Positions 30,420 to 38,984 of a stretch of 64,000 bases of DNA are shown piece after piece. The position numbers were made by a program, and so were the translations under genes. The notes beneath the pieces were generated by a model, which saw only the letters and a list, made by a program, of their open reading frames with translations, made no database searches and had not been told where the DNA came from. The stretch is from Frankiales bacterium (GTDB lineage Bacteria; Actinomycetota; Actinomycetes; Mycobacteriales; Jatrophihabitantaceae): positions 88,166 to 152,165 of the forward strand of contig JAOPUZ010000025.1 in NCBI GenBank assembly GCA_025966315.1. The letters run 5' to 3'. The stretch's first letter is position 1; each line of letters starts with the position of its first letter.

Positions 30420-31238
30420 TTACCGCGGCCGGGTGTTCCCCGGGTCGGTCGGGTAGCCCGGGTTGTTCGGGTAACCCGGGTCGGTCGGGTTACCCGGGTT
30501 GGTCGGGTAGCCCGGGTTGTTCGGGTTACCCCAGCGGGTGCGGACGACGGGCGGGCCGCCGGGTTGGCTCCCGAACTGGCCACCGGGCTGGCCCCCGAAC
30601 TGGCCACCGGGCTGGCCTCCGAACTGCCCACCGGGCTGGCCTCCGAACTGCCCTGGGGGTGGCTGCCCCCAGGGAAAGCCGCCCGGTCCGTACGAACCAC
30701 CCGGTGGGTACCGTCCCGGCGGTGGTTGATGTCGAGCGGCCTCGTCCGCGGCTCGTTGATTCGCTTCGTAGGCCTGCAGGTTTGCAGCCCGGACGGACTT
30801 TCCACTGCCTTGCAGCCAGCCGATCGTCAGCGTCACCACCTGGGTCAGTGCGGTCAGCAGACCGGCCACGACCCCGGCGCCGATCGTGGTGCTGGCCGGC
30901 TTGGCGACCATGCCCCCGACGATGACGATCACCGCCGCCCCGGCCAGGAACACGCTCACCGGCGGGGCGACCGCGACGTGTGGGCGTCCGGCCAACACCT
31001 GAGCCAGTGTGGTGCCGGCGGCGGCCAGCACCAGACCGATGGCCGCGGCACCTGTGCCGCTGTAGAAACCGGGGATGCCGGCCCCGCTGTCACCGACGGA
31101 TCCGAACCAGCCGAGCAGGCCCCACACGATCATCAGGCCGGCAACCGCGATGCCGACCAGGTCCCACGGGCGCGCCTTGGCCAGACCGGCGGCGGCGAAA
31201 TCCGCCAAGCGGTCCGGTGGTACTGATGGCTCAGTCAT
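30420..31238 (-). CDS. DUF5336-like membrane protein with Gly/Pro/Gln-rich C-terminal repeats
   Basis: Four hydrophobic segments, then PPPGQFGGQPGGQFGGQPGGQFG...NPGYPTNPGNPTDPGYPNNPGYPTDPGN. Confidence 0.75.
   Translation of the reverse strand: MTEPSVPPDRLADFAAAGLAKARPWDLVGIAVAGLMIVWGLLGWFGSVGDSGAGIPGFYSGTGAAAIGLVLAAAGTTLAQVLAGRPHVAVAPPVSVFLAGAAVIVIVGGMVAKPASTTIGAGVVAGLLTALTQVVTLTIGWLQGSGKSVRAANLQAYEANQRAADEAARHQPPPGRYPPGGSYGPGGFPWGQPPPGQFGGQPGGQFGGQPGGQFGGQPGGQFGSQPGGPPVVRTRWGNPNNPGYPTNPGNPTDPGYPNNPGYPTDPGNTRPR
30428..30660 (-). repeat. In-frame tandem repeats (18-bp NPGYPT-type, 24-bp GQFGGQPG-type)
   Basis: cccgggttgttcgggtaa... and ccgaactggccaccgggctggccc units. Confidence 0.88.
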
Positions 31239-31301
31239 GAGGGTCAGCCTAGGTGAGCTGGACCCGTGTGCGGGTTGTGCGAGTTGTGCGAGTCGTGCGT
31301 G

Positions 31302-32078
31302 TCAGGACGATCCCCGGCTGGTGGCCTCGCGACGCTGGTAGGACAGGATCAGGCCGGCGACGATGGCGACCAGGCTCACCCAATACCCAGCTCCGTGTCC
31401 CTTGTCGATGCTCGAACCGAATCCGCCCACGCCCCCGTCATCGGGAACGACGAACAGCGCCAGCAGGACCGCGACCGTGGCCAGCCCGAAGCCGGCCAGA
31501 CCGACCGCCCGAACCGGGAAGGGCAGGTCGAGCTTGACGATCAATTGCACGGCAAGCAGGCCGGCCGATCCGAACGCGAGCAGCGCCGCAAGCCAACCGA
31601 ATACTCCGTGCCAGGCGCTCACCGAGCCGCCCGCGGAGACCTGGAGACCGGCGATCTTCGCGGTATAGGTGTAGTAGTCGAAGAGCGAGAAGAGGAACGC
31701 GACGAGGCCGGCCGCGATGACGCCCCAATCGAGGTGGTCGATGGCGTCAGGATCCTGCTGGCGGGGCGCCACGGGCGATTTCGACGATTTCGGCCCTTTC
31801 AGCGGCGATTTCTGCGACTTCGGCTCTGCCTGCGCACGTGCGGCGGGTCCCGGCATAGACGGCGAGTGCGGTTGATCGGTCGATGGGGGTGAATCGGACA
31901 GCGGCAGAAAACTGCCCGAAGAGATGGGCGGGTACACGCCGCCGAACGACGAGGGTGACGGGCGTAGGACGGAACGATCAGGGTCGCCCGGTCGCCGGTC
32001 CGCGTCGGGACCGCCGAACGGCTCGGGCTGAGCAGGCCAATTCGACTCCGGTGGCGTGCTACCGGGTCCTTCGGCCAC
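31302..32078 (-). CDS. Hypothetical membrane protein with Pro/Ser-rich N-terminal cytosolic-like region
   Basis: 258 aa; PLKGPKSSKSPVAPRQQDPDAIDHLDWGVIAAGLVAFLFSLFDYYTYTAKI... four TM segments. Confidence 0.75.
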   Translation of the reverse strand: MAEGPGSTPPESNWPAQPEPFGGPDADRRPGDPDRSVLRPSPSSFGGVYPPISSGSFLPLSDSPPSTDQPHSPSMPGPAARAQAEPKSQKSPLKGPKSSKSPVAPRQQDPDAIDHLDWGVIAAGLVAFLFSLFDYYTYTAKIAGLQVSAGGSVSAWHGVFGWLAALLAFGSAGLLAVQLIVKLDLPFPVRAVGLAGFGLATVAVLLALFVVPDDGGVGGFGSSIDKGHGAGYWVSLVAIVAGLILSYQRREATSRGSS

Positions 32079-32171
32079 AGTTGCTCCTTTTGGTCGGTGT
32101 TAAGTATTTGAGATGGTGCACAACGTACGCTCAGAATTGCTACTGTAAAACTCAAGGTTTGCTCTAGCCAC

Positions 32172-33149
32172 TTGAGACACGGTCCGCCGTTGGTTCGGCG
32201 TCGCACTGGAATGATCGGCCTCGTGCCGACTATCGAGCCCACCACGACGATCGAGACGCGTTCGCGGTGGAACGCCCCGCCTCAGGTGCTGGTCCTGACG
32301 GCCGCGCTCTCAGTGCAATTCGGCTCCGCCGTCGCGGCGAAGCTGTTCGATGCGGCCGGCCCGGGCGGCGTGGTGTTCATGCGGCTGGCCTTTGCCGCCG
32401 TGATTCTGATCGCCGTTATCCGGCCACGGGTGCGCGGACGCAGCCGGTCGGATTGGATCGCCGCGGGGCTGTTCGCCGTTGCGCTGGGCGGCATGAACTG
32501 GAGCTTCTACGAGGCCCTGCACCTGCTACCACTCGGTATCGCGGTAACCGTCGAATTCACCGGTCCGCTCGCGGTAGCCGTGCTCGGATCGCGGCGGCTG
32601 CTGGACTTGGTCTGGGTCGCACTGGCGGCCGGCGGGGTGCTGCTGCTCGGGGTCGGTCGGGGGCACACCTCGGCCGGCGGCCTCAGCCTGCGTGGGCTCG
32701 GGCTGGCGTTGCTGGCCGGCGCATTCTGGGCCGGTTACATCGTGGTCTCGAAGCGGGTGGGCGCGGCTTATGCCGGCATCGACGGGCTGGTGATCGCGCT
32801 GGCCATCGCGGCCGTGCTGTTGTTGCCGGTGGGCATCGTGTCGGGCGGCGATGCCTTGCTCCGGCCGTCGGTGATCGCGGGCGGCCTGCTGGTCGCGGTG
32901 CTGTCCTCGATCATCCCGTACTCGCTGGAGATCACCGCCCTGCGGCGATTGTCGGCCGCCACGTTCGGGCTGTTGATGAGCCTCGAACCAGCCGTAGCCG
33001 CGCTGGCGGGCGTCCTGGTGCTGAGCCAACCGCTGCACCTGATCACCAGCATCGCGTTGGTGATGGTGATCGCGGCCAGTGCCGGATCGTCGCTGTCCGC
33101 GCGCAACAGCGCCCCGTCCGCGATCGTGCAACATCCGGCATCTCAGTGA
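32172..33149 (+). CDS. EamA family transporter (RhtA-like)
   Basis: 325 aa, ten-TM pattern; VQFGSAVAAKLFDAAGPGGVVFMRLAFAA, IPYSLEITALRRLSAATFGLLMSLEPAVAALAG. Start uncertain. Confidence 0.9.
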   Translation: MRHGPPLVRRRTGMIGLVPTIEPTTTIETRSRWNAPPQVLVLTAALSVQFGSAVAAKLFDAAGPGGVVFMRLAFAAVILIAVIRPRVRGRSRSDWIAAGLFAVALGGMNWSFYEALHLLPLGIAVTVEFTGPLAVAVLGSRRLLDLVWVALAAGGVLLLGVGRGHTSAGGLSLRGLGLALLAGAFWAGYIVVSKRVGAAYAGIDGLVIALAIAAVLLLPVGIVSGGDALLRPSVIAGGLLVAVLSSIIPYSLEITALRRLSAATFGLLMSLEPAVAALAGVLVLSQPLHLITSIALVMVIAASAGSSLSARNSAPSAIVQHPASQ

Positions 33150-33169
33150 TGCCAGATGTTGCACGATCG
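33121..33169 (-). terminator. Hairpin downstream of sucD (22-bp stem, one G.U wobble on the minus-strand RNA, 5-nt loop)
   Basis: CGATCGTGCAACATCCGGCATC-TCAGT-GATGCCAGATGTTGCACGATCG; overlaps the 3' end of the EamA CDS. Confidence 0.8.
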
Positions 33170-33177
33170 GAGGAAAA

Positions 33178-34059
33178 TCAGCTGATCAAGGACCGCATCA
33201 GGCGCGCGGTCTCAGACGGCGTCTTGCCGACCTTGACGCCCGCCGCCTCCAGGGCTTCCTGCTTGGCCTGCGCGGTGCCCGACGATCCGGACACGATCGC
33301 GCCGGCGTGGCCCATGGTCTTGCCCTCCGGCGCGGTGAAGCCGGCCACGTAGCCGACGACCGGCTTGGTCACGTTGTCCTTGATGAACGCCGCGGCCCGC
33401 TCCTCGGCGTCGCCACCGATTTCACCGATCATCACGATGGCATCGGTTTCCGGATCGTCCTGGAACGCCCGCAGGCAGTCGATGTGGGTGGTACCGATCA
33501 CCGGGTCGCCACCGATACCGACGGCGGAGGAGAAGCCGAGGTCCCGCAGCTCGTACATCATCTGGTACGTCAGGGTGCCGGACTTGGACACCAACCCGAT
33601 GCGTCCCGGGCCAGTGATGTTGGCCGGGATGATGCCCGCGTTGGATTTGCCGGGGCTGATCAGGCCGGGGCAGTTCGGCCCGATGATCCGGGTCTTGTTG
33701 CCCTTGGAGACGTTGTACGCCCAGGCAAAGGTGGAGTCGTGCACCGGTACGCCCTCGGTGATGACCACCGCCAGCCCGATCTCGGCGTCGATCGCTTCGA
33801 GCATCGCGGCCTTGGTGAAAGCCGGCGGCACGAACAGCACCGATACGTCGGCCCCGGTCTTGTCCATGGCGTCGGCGACCGAGCCGAATACCGGAACGTC
33901 CGTCCCGTCGACGTCGACGGACTCGCCGGCCTTGCGCGGGTTCACCCCGCCGACGATCTGGGTGCCGGAGGCCAGCATCCGGCGGGTGTGCTTCATACCC
34001 TCGGAGCCCGTCATGCCCTGGACGATGACCTTGGAATTCTCGGTCAGAAAGATTGCCAT
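33178..34059 (-). CDS. sucD: Succinate--CoA ligase subunit alpha
   Basis: [53 protein letters not shown]. Confidence 0.96.
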   Translation of the reverse strand: MAIFLTENSKVIVQGMTGSEGMKHTRRMLASGTQIVGGVNPRKAGESVDVDGTDVPVFGSVADAMDKTGADVSVLFVPPAFTKAAMLEAIDAEIGLAVVITEGVPVHDSTFAWAYNVSKGNKTRIIGPNCPGLISPGKSNAGIIPANITGPGRIGLVSKSGTLTYQMMYELRDLGFSSAVGIGGDPVIGTTHIDCLRAFQDDPETDAIVMIGEIGGDAEERAAAFIKDNVTKPVVGYVAGFTAPEGKTMGHAGAIVSGSSGTAQAKQEALEAAGVKVGKTPSETARLMRSLIS

Positions 34060-34070
34060 TGTCTCGTCCC

Positions 34071-35240
34071 TTACGCGGCGCTGTGCGCCAACTCGGCAGC
34101 CTTGTCGGCCGCGGCGTCCATGGTGTCGGCGAGGGTCACCAGCGGGTGCGCGGCCTCGCTGAGAATCCGGCGCCCCTCCTCGACGTTGTTCCCGTCCAGT
34201 CGCACGACCAGCGGCTTGGTCGCCGAGTCGCCGAGCATGCCCAGCGCCGCGACGATGCCATTGGCCACCGCGTCGCAGGACGTGATGCCACCGAAGACGT
34301 TCACGAAGACCGACTTGACCGACGGGTCGCCCAGGATGATGTCCAGGCCGTTGGCCATGACCTCAGCGGACGCGCCGCCGCCGATGTCGAGGAAGTTGGC
34401 GGGCTTCACGCCGCCGTGTTTTTCACCGGCGTAGGCCACCACGTCCAGCGTCGACATGACCAGTCCGGCGCCGTTACCGATGATGCCGACCTCGCCCTCG
34501 AGCTTGACGTAGTTGAGGTGCTTCTCTTTCGCCTTGGCTTCCAACGGATCCGCAGCGGACTTGTCCTCGAGGTCGGCGTTGCCGGCCTGCCGGAAGTCGG
34601 CGTTCTCATCCAGGGACACCTTGCCGTCCAGGGCGATGACCTCACCCGAGGCGACGCGGGCCAGCGGGTTGATCTCGACCAGCGTCGCGTCCTGCTCGAC
34701 GAACGTCTCCCACAGCTGCACGACGGTGTCCGACGTCGAGTCGATCACCTCGGGCGGGAAGTTCGCCTGGGTCAGGATCTCGGTCGCTTTGGCCTTGTCC
34801 ACCCCGACGGTGGCGTCGATCGGGATCCGGGCCAACGCCTCGGGGCGTTCGACGGCCAGTTCCTCGATCTCCATTCCGCCTTCGGCCGACGCCATTGCGA
34901 GAAACGTCCGGTTCGACCGGTCCAGCAGGAAGGAGAAGTAGTACTCCGTCTCGATCTGGGCACCCGGATCGACGAGCACCCGGTGCACCGTATGACCCTT
35001 GATGTCCATGCCGAGAATCGCGGTTGCCGCAGCTTCGGCGTCGTCCGGGGTCTTGGCCACCTTGACGCCGCCGGCCTTACCGCGGCCACCGACCTTGACT
35101 TGTGCCTTGACGACGGTCACGCCGCCAATCCGCTCGGCAGCCGCACGCGCTTCGGCCGGGGTGTCAGCCGTCTCGCCTAACCCCACGGGTACACCGTGCG
35201 CTTTGAATAGCTGTTTCGCCTGATATTCGAACAGATCCAC
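34071..35240 (-). CDS. sucC: ADP-forming succinate--CoA ligase subunit beta
   Basis: [44 protein letters not shown]. Confidence 0.96.
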   Translation of the reverse strand: MDLFEYQAKQLFKAHGVPVGLGETADTPAEARAAAERIGGVTVVKAQVKVGGRGKAGGVKVAKTPDDAEAAATAILGMDIKGHTVHRVLVDPGAQIETEYYFSFLLDRSNRTFLAMASAEGGMEIEELAVERPEALARIPIDATVGVDKAKATEILTQANFPPEVIDSTSDTVVQLWETFVEQDATLVEINPLARVASGEVIALDGKVSLDENADFRQAGNADLEDKSAADPLEAKAKEKHLNYVKLEGEVGIIGNGAGLVMSTLDVVAYAGEKHGGVKPANFLDIGGGASAEVMANGLDIILGDPSVKSVFVNVFGGITSCDAVANGIVAALGMLGDSATKPLVVRLDGNNVEEGRRILSEAAHPLVTLADTMDAAADKAAELAHSAA

Positions 35241-35457
35241 GGGCCACTTCCGTTCTTTAGATTCGGCCGTTCACAGCCCCTCTGCCGCCGAACGTAGGCT
35301 AGTCGGTCGCGTCCGCCCGCCCTAGGGGTCCGCGACGTGACCTACGCCAACCTTCAGTGCCGCCAAATGCCACCAACGACCCAGCCGGGCTCGGTGAACG
35401 GACCGCCCGACGGATCCGCGGCGCCATCCGACGTACGGTGATCGGGGGTGGCGTGCA

Positions 35458-36366
35458 GTGCGGGGTCTCAGCGGTTTCGGGGGAACGGTCCGGTCGATCG
35501 CGGTCGGGGTACGACGTAGTCCAGCCATTGTGGCCGACGCGGTACTGAGCGGGGTGAGCAGCACCGTAACGGGCACGGTGAACACGGCGCTGGCGCTCAG
35601 CCAGGAAGCAGCGTCGCTGGCCGCACACGTGGTGCTCTATCCGGTCGGGATGTTGGCCGATCGGCGCACGCTGGAGGATCCGCGTCATCGCACCGACGTG
35701 CTCGGCCCGGAATCACGAGGCATGGTCTACATCGATCCCAGCCTCGGCGGCACGCCGATCGTGCTGGTGCACGGAATCGTCGACAATCGGGCCGCCTTCT
35801 CCGTGCTGCGCCGAAGCCTTACCCGGCGGGGTTTCGGCCGTATCAGCACGGTGAACTACTCGCCACTAACAACGGACATCCGGCACGCCGCGCAACGGCT
35901 CGGCGAGCACGTCGAAGAGGTCTGCGAGGCGACCGGCTATGACCAGGTCGTCCTGATCGGCCACTCACTGGGCGGCATCATCGCGCGCTATTACGTCCAG
36001 TGCGGCGGCGGGGACGCTCGGGTCGACACCTTGGTCACGCTGGGCTCACCGCATGCCGGTACGCAGTGGGCGCGGCTGCTGCCGGTCGGCGTGACCAGGC
36101 AGCTTCGCCCAGGATCCAGCTTGTTGCGCGAGCTCGCCGCCGCGGCCACCTGCCGCACTCGCTTCGTCGCGGTCTACTCCGATCGGGACGAGGTGGTGCT
36201 GCCGCGTAGCAGCGCCGCGCTCGAACATGGCGACCTCGACGTGGAGCGCGTCCCGGTGCACGGCGTCGGACACCTGTCGCTCTTGATGAACCGTGATGTG
36301 ATTCACACGGTGATCGAACGACTGGCTCGATCAAGCGCTGATCGCGACGATGACGGACCCGAATAA
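35458..36366 (+). CDS. Alpha/beta-fold hydrolase / triacylglycerol lipase-like
   Basis: IVLVHGIVDNRAAFSVL, VVLIGHSLGGIIARYYVQ, TLVTLGSPHAGTQWA. Confidence 0.85.
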   Translation: MRGLSGFGGTVRSIAVGVRRSPAIVADAVLSGVSSTVTGTVNTALALSQEAASLAAHVVLYPVGMLADRRTLEDPRHRTDVLGPESRGMVYIDPSLGGTPIVLVHGIVDNRAAFSVLRRSLTRRGFGRISTVNYSPLTTDIRHAAQRLGEHVEEVCEATGYDQVVLIGHSLGGIIARYYVQCGGGDARVDTLVTLGSPHAGTQWARLLPVGVTRQLRPGSSLLRELAAAATCRTRFVAVYSDRDEVVLPRSSAALEHGDLDVERVPVHGVGHLSLLMNRDVIHTVIERLARSSADRDDDGPE

Positions 36367-36429
36367 GCACCTAGCCACCGGCAATCTGCACCGCGGCGCG
36401 AACCGTATTGGTCAGATCGTGAAGTAAAT

Positions 36430-36447
36430 CGGCACAAATTTGTGCCG
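36430..36447. promoter_or_regulatory. Perfect 18-bp palindrome CGGCACAAATTTGTGCCG upstream of the M23 peptidase gene
   Basis: Read directly; lies just upstream of a TAGGTT -10-like hexamer at 36459-36464. Confidence 0.6.
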
Positions 36448-36581
36448 GGCCGAAACCTTAGGTTACGGTTCGGCATCGTCAATCCGATAGGCCCAGCGTC
36501 GGGGTTGGTCGGTCTGCGTTCGCATGCCGCTGAGCCGTCGTAAGCCCACCTCCGACCCTGCTGTACCCGGGGATTGTCCCG

Positions 36582-37511
36582 GTGTTTGTCACGCCGCCAT
36601 TCGATGAATCCATTCGAAGAGACGAGGAGCAACCAGAGTTGGGACGTCACAGCGCCAGCCCTCCCAACTCAGGTCCCGCCGCCCCGGTTGATGCCGAACA
36701 GATCACCACTGCTGCGATCACGGTCGCCCCGTCCGCAACTCCCACTGCCGACCGCATCGCAACCCGCTGCCAGGAGCGGGCCGCCCGTCGGCAGGCTCGA
36801 CCGATCTGGCGCCGACCGGTTGCCCCGATCGTGATCGTGGCCGTCGCCACGGTAGCCATCTGGGCTGGCGACGGTGCATACCACCAGTTCTCCGGACATC
36901 CCGCGGCCGCGGCCAGCGCGGCCGACGTCAAGCTCGACCTCAACGCCCTCGCTTCCACCCAGGTGCAGCAGTTGGACGGTGGCAGCGAGCGGGTGTCGCG
37001 CAGCAGCCGGACCGTCGAAACGCCGTTGGATGCCGACGCGACCGCCATGCCCGCCCGGCCGAGCCTGCCCAAGGTCGAGGCCGGGCGCACCGTGCTCGGC
37101 ACCTGGATCCGGCCAAGCGCGGGCGGTGAGTCGTCCTGCTTCTGTGTCCGATGGGGCGTCTTCCACGACGGCATCGATCTGGCCGGGCCACTCGGCTCAC
37201 CGATCGTCGCCGTCGGCGACGGCGTCGTCGTCGAGGCCGGCCCGAGCGAAGGCTTCGGGCACTGGATCGTGATCCGGCACAGCAACGGCGACTTCTCGGT
37301 CTATGGACACATGTACTCGGTGCTGGTCACGGTGGGCGAAAAGGTGACGGCCGGCCAACACATCGCAGATATCGGGTCGGACGGGCAGTCCACCGGTCCA
37401 CACCTGCACTTTGGCGTAATGCACGGAAAATTCATGGGTCCTTATATAGATCCGGTTCCATGGCTGAAGGCTCGGGGCATCGACGTGGGCAGCTACGATC
37501 CCAACGCATGA
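36582..37511 (+). CDS. M23 family metallopeptidase
   Basis: GVFHDGIDLAGPLGSPIVAVGDGVV, HSNGDFSVYGHMYSVLVTVGEKVTAGQHIADIGSDGQSTGPHLHFGV. Confidence 0.92.
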   Translation: MFVTPPFDESIRRDEEQPELGRHSASPPNSGPAAPVDAEQITTAAITVAPSATPTADRIATRCQERAARRQARPIWRRPVAPIVIVAVATVAIWAGDGAYHQFSGHPAAAASAADVKLDLNALASTQVQQLDGGSERVSRSSRTVETPLDADATAMPARPSLPKVEAGRTVLGTWIRPSAGGESSCFCVRWGVFHDGIDLAGPLGSPIVAVGDGVVVEAGPSEGFGHWIVIRHSNGDFSVYGHMYSVLVTVGEKVTAGQHIADIGSDGQSTGPHLHFGVMHGKFMGPYIDPVPWLKARGIDVGSYDPNA

Positions 37512-37574
37512 TTAGTCACTGGCAGCGCTGAACTCATCGCCGGCGGCGCGACGACCAGCGAGGAGCACCAGTAG

Positions 37575-38984
37575 ATGGCGAGCACCCAGCAGGCCAACCG
37601 GCCGCCGCTGCGGGAGCTGCGGCTGCCCGAAGAGGTCATCGGTCAGGGCGGTAAGTCCATCGCCTTGCGGTGGGTGCTGTCCCGGGCGCTGACGCTGGCC
37701 ATCATGTCCTTTTTCCACGAGGCCGACGTGTCCGGCGACGTGCAGTACTACGCCCGCAGCCTGCATCAGATGTTCTCCGGCGGCAATATCCACGACACGC
37801 TGCAGGAATACCCACTGCCGGTCTTCGGCGTGCTGCTGCCCCAGTTCCTGCTGGGTTTTCTCAATCAGGTCGCCTTCACCATCCTGTTCGTGGTGTCGAT
37901 GTTGATGGTCGACGCGGCGTTCGCGCGGTTGCTGTGGCGCGCCGACGGCCGGCGGCGCGGTGACGCCACCAACCTGTGGCTGTGGTTCGTCCCGGCCATC
38001 GGGCCGCTGGCCTACTTCCGCTTCGATCTGGTGCCCGCGGTGCTGGCCGGCGGCGCGGTGCTGGTCGCGATCCGCCGTCCGGCGGTGGCCGGCGCCCTGA
38101 CCGCGCTGGGCGCCGGCCTCAAGCTGTGGCCGGTGGTGATGCTGCCGACCTTCCTGATCCGCCGCGGGGACCGCCGCCCCGTGCTGGCCGGCTTCGCCAT
38201 CACCGGGGTGTTGCTGATCGGGGTTTCCGTGGCCGTTGCCGGCGTGAGCCGGGTGATCTCGCCGCTGCACTGGCAATCTGCGCGCGGCCTGCAAATCGAA
38301 TCCGTGCCGGCCGCGCCGCTGATGGTGGCCCGGGCGTTCGATCACAGCACCTGGACCCTGGCCATATCTCGCTACAAGGCGTGGGAGATTTTCGGCCCCG
38401 GCGTATCGGCGATGGTGCGACTGTCGTCCGTACTGACCGTATTGGGCGGCGTCCTGCTCGTCACGCTGTGGTGGCGGGCGCATCGCGCGAACACCGCGGG
38501 CGGCGCGTCGGCCGAGACGCTCGGCTGGGTGTTCCTGGCCACCGCGCTGATCGTGACGATCACGAACAAAACGCTGAGCCCGCAATACCTGTTGTGGCTG
38601 GGCGGCCCGATCGCCGCCCTCGCCGTCCGGGCACCGGCCAATCATGCGGTCCGGACGTTCGGCCGGGCGCTGTTGATCGCCGCCGTGCTCACCCAGTTGA
38701 TCTATCCGATCGGCTACCAGGGCCTGACCAATCACGTCGCGATGATGCCGGTGTGGACGTTCGTGTTGTTCGCGCGCAACGTGCTGCTGGTGTGGCTGAC
38801 CTGGTACGCCGTCCGCCAGGTGTGGCGCCAGACTCGCGCGGTGAAACCGCCCACCGACGCCCACGGCTTGGACGGCTTGGACGGCTTGGACGGCTTGGAC
38901 AGCTTGGACAGCTTGGACAGCTTGGACAGCTTGGACGGCTTGGACGGGACAGCGCCGGACGAGGCCCAGCAGGATGGGTCGTAG
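37575..38984 (+). CDS. Glycosyltransferase 87-like polytopic membrane protein with (LDG/LDS)n C-terminal tail
   Basis: 469 aa; many TM segments, YFRFDLVPAVLAGGAVL, LSPQYLLWLGGP; repetitive C-terminus. Confidence 0.75.
   Translation: MASTQQANRPPLRELRLPEEVIGQGGKSIALRWVLSRALTLAIMSFFHEADVSGDVQYYARSLHQMFSGGNIHDTLQEYPLPVFGVLLPQFLLGFLNQVAFTILFVVSMLMVDAAFARLLWRADGRRRGDATNLWLWFVPAIGPLAYFRFDLVPAVLAGGAVLVAIRRPAVAGALTALGAGLKLWPVVMLPTFLIRRGDRRPVLAGFAITGVLLIGVSVAVAGVSRVISPLHWQSARGLQIESVPAAPLMVARAFDHSTWTLAISRYKAWEIFGPGVSAMVRLSSVLTVLGGVLLVTLWWRAHRANTAGGASAETLGWVFLATALIVTITNKTLSPQYLLWLGGPIAALAVRAPANHAVRTFGRALLIAAVLTQLIYPIGYQGLTNHVAMMPVWTFVLFARNVLLVWLTWYAVRQVWRQTRAVKPPTDAHGLDGLDGLDGLDSLDSLDSLDSLDGLDGTAPDEAQQDGS
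38865..38945 (+). repeat. 9-bp in-frame tandem repeat (GGCTTGGAC / AGCTTGGAC) x9
   Basis: Nine consecutive units encoding GLDGLDGLDGLDSLDSLDSLDSLDGLD. Confidence 0.97.

Noticed and set aside
31336-31346. CTGGTAGGACA, resembling the right end of the palindromic element
   Set aside because: Only the half-site matches; the left GTCCTA arm and CCATGG centre are absent, and it is coding sequence of a membrane protein.
38865-38945. Possible CRISPR-like array
   Set aside because: Units are directly adjacent with no spacers and are in frame with a CDS.
37976-38983. Upstream part of the 818-aa + strand ORF
   Set aside because: Out-of-frame Arg/Pro/Gly-rich shadow of the 37575-38984 gene. The real start is the GTG at 38984.
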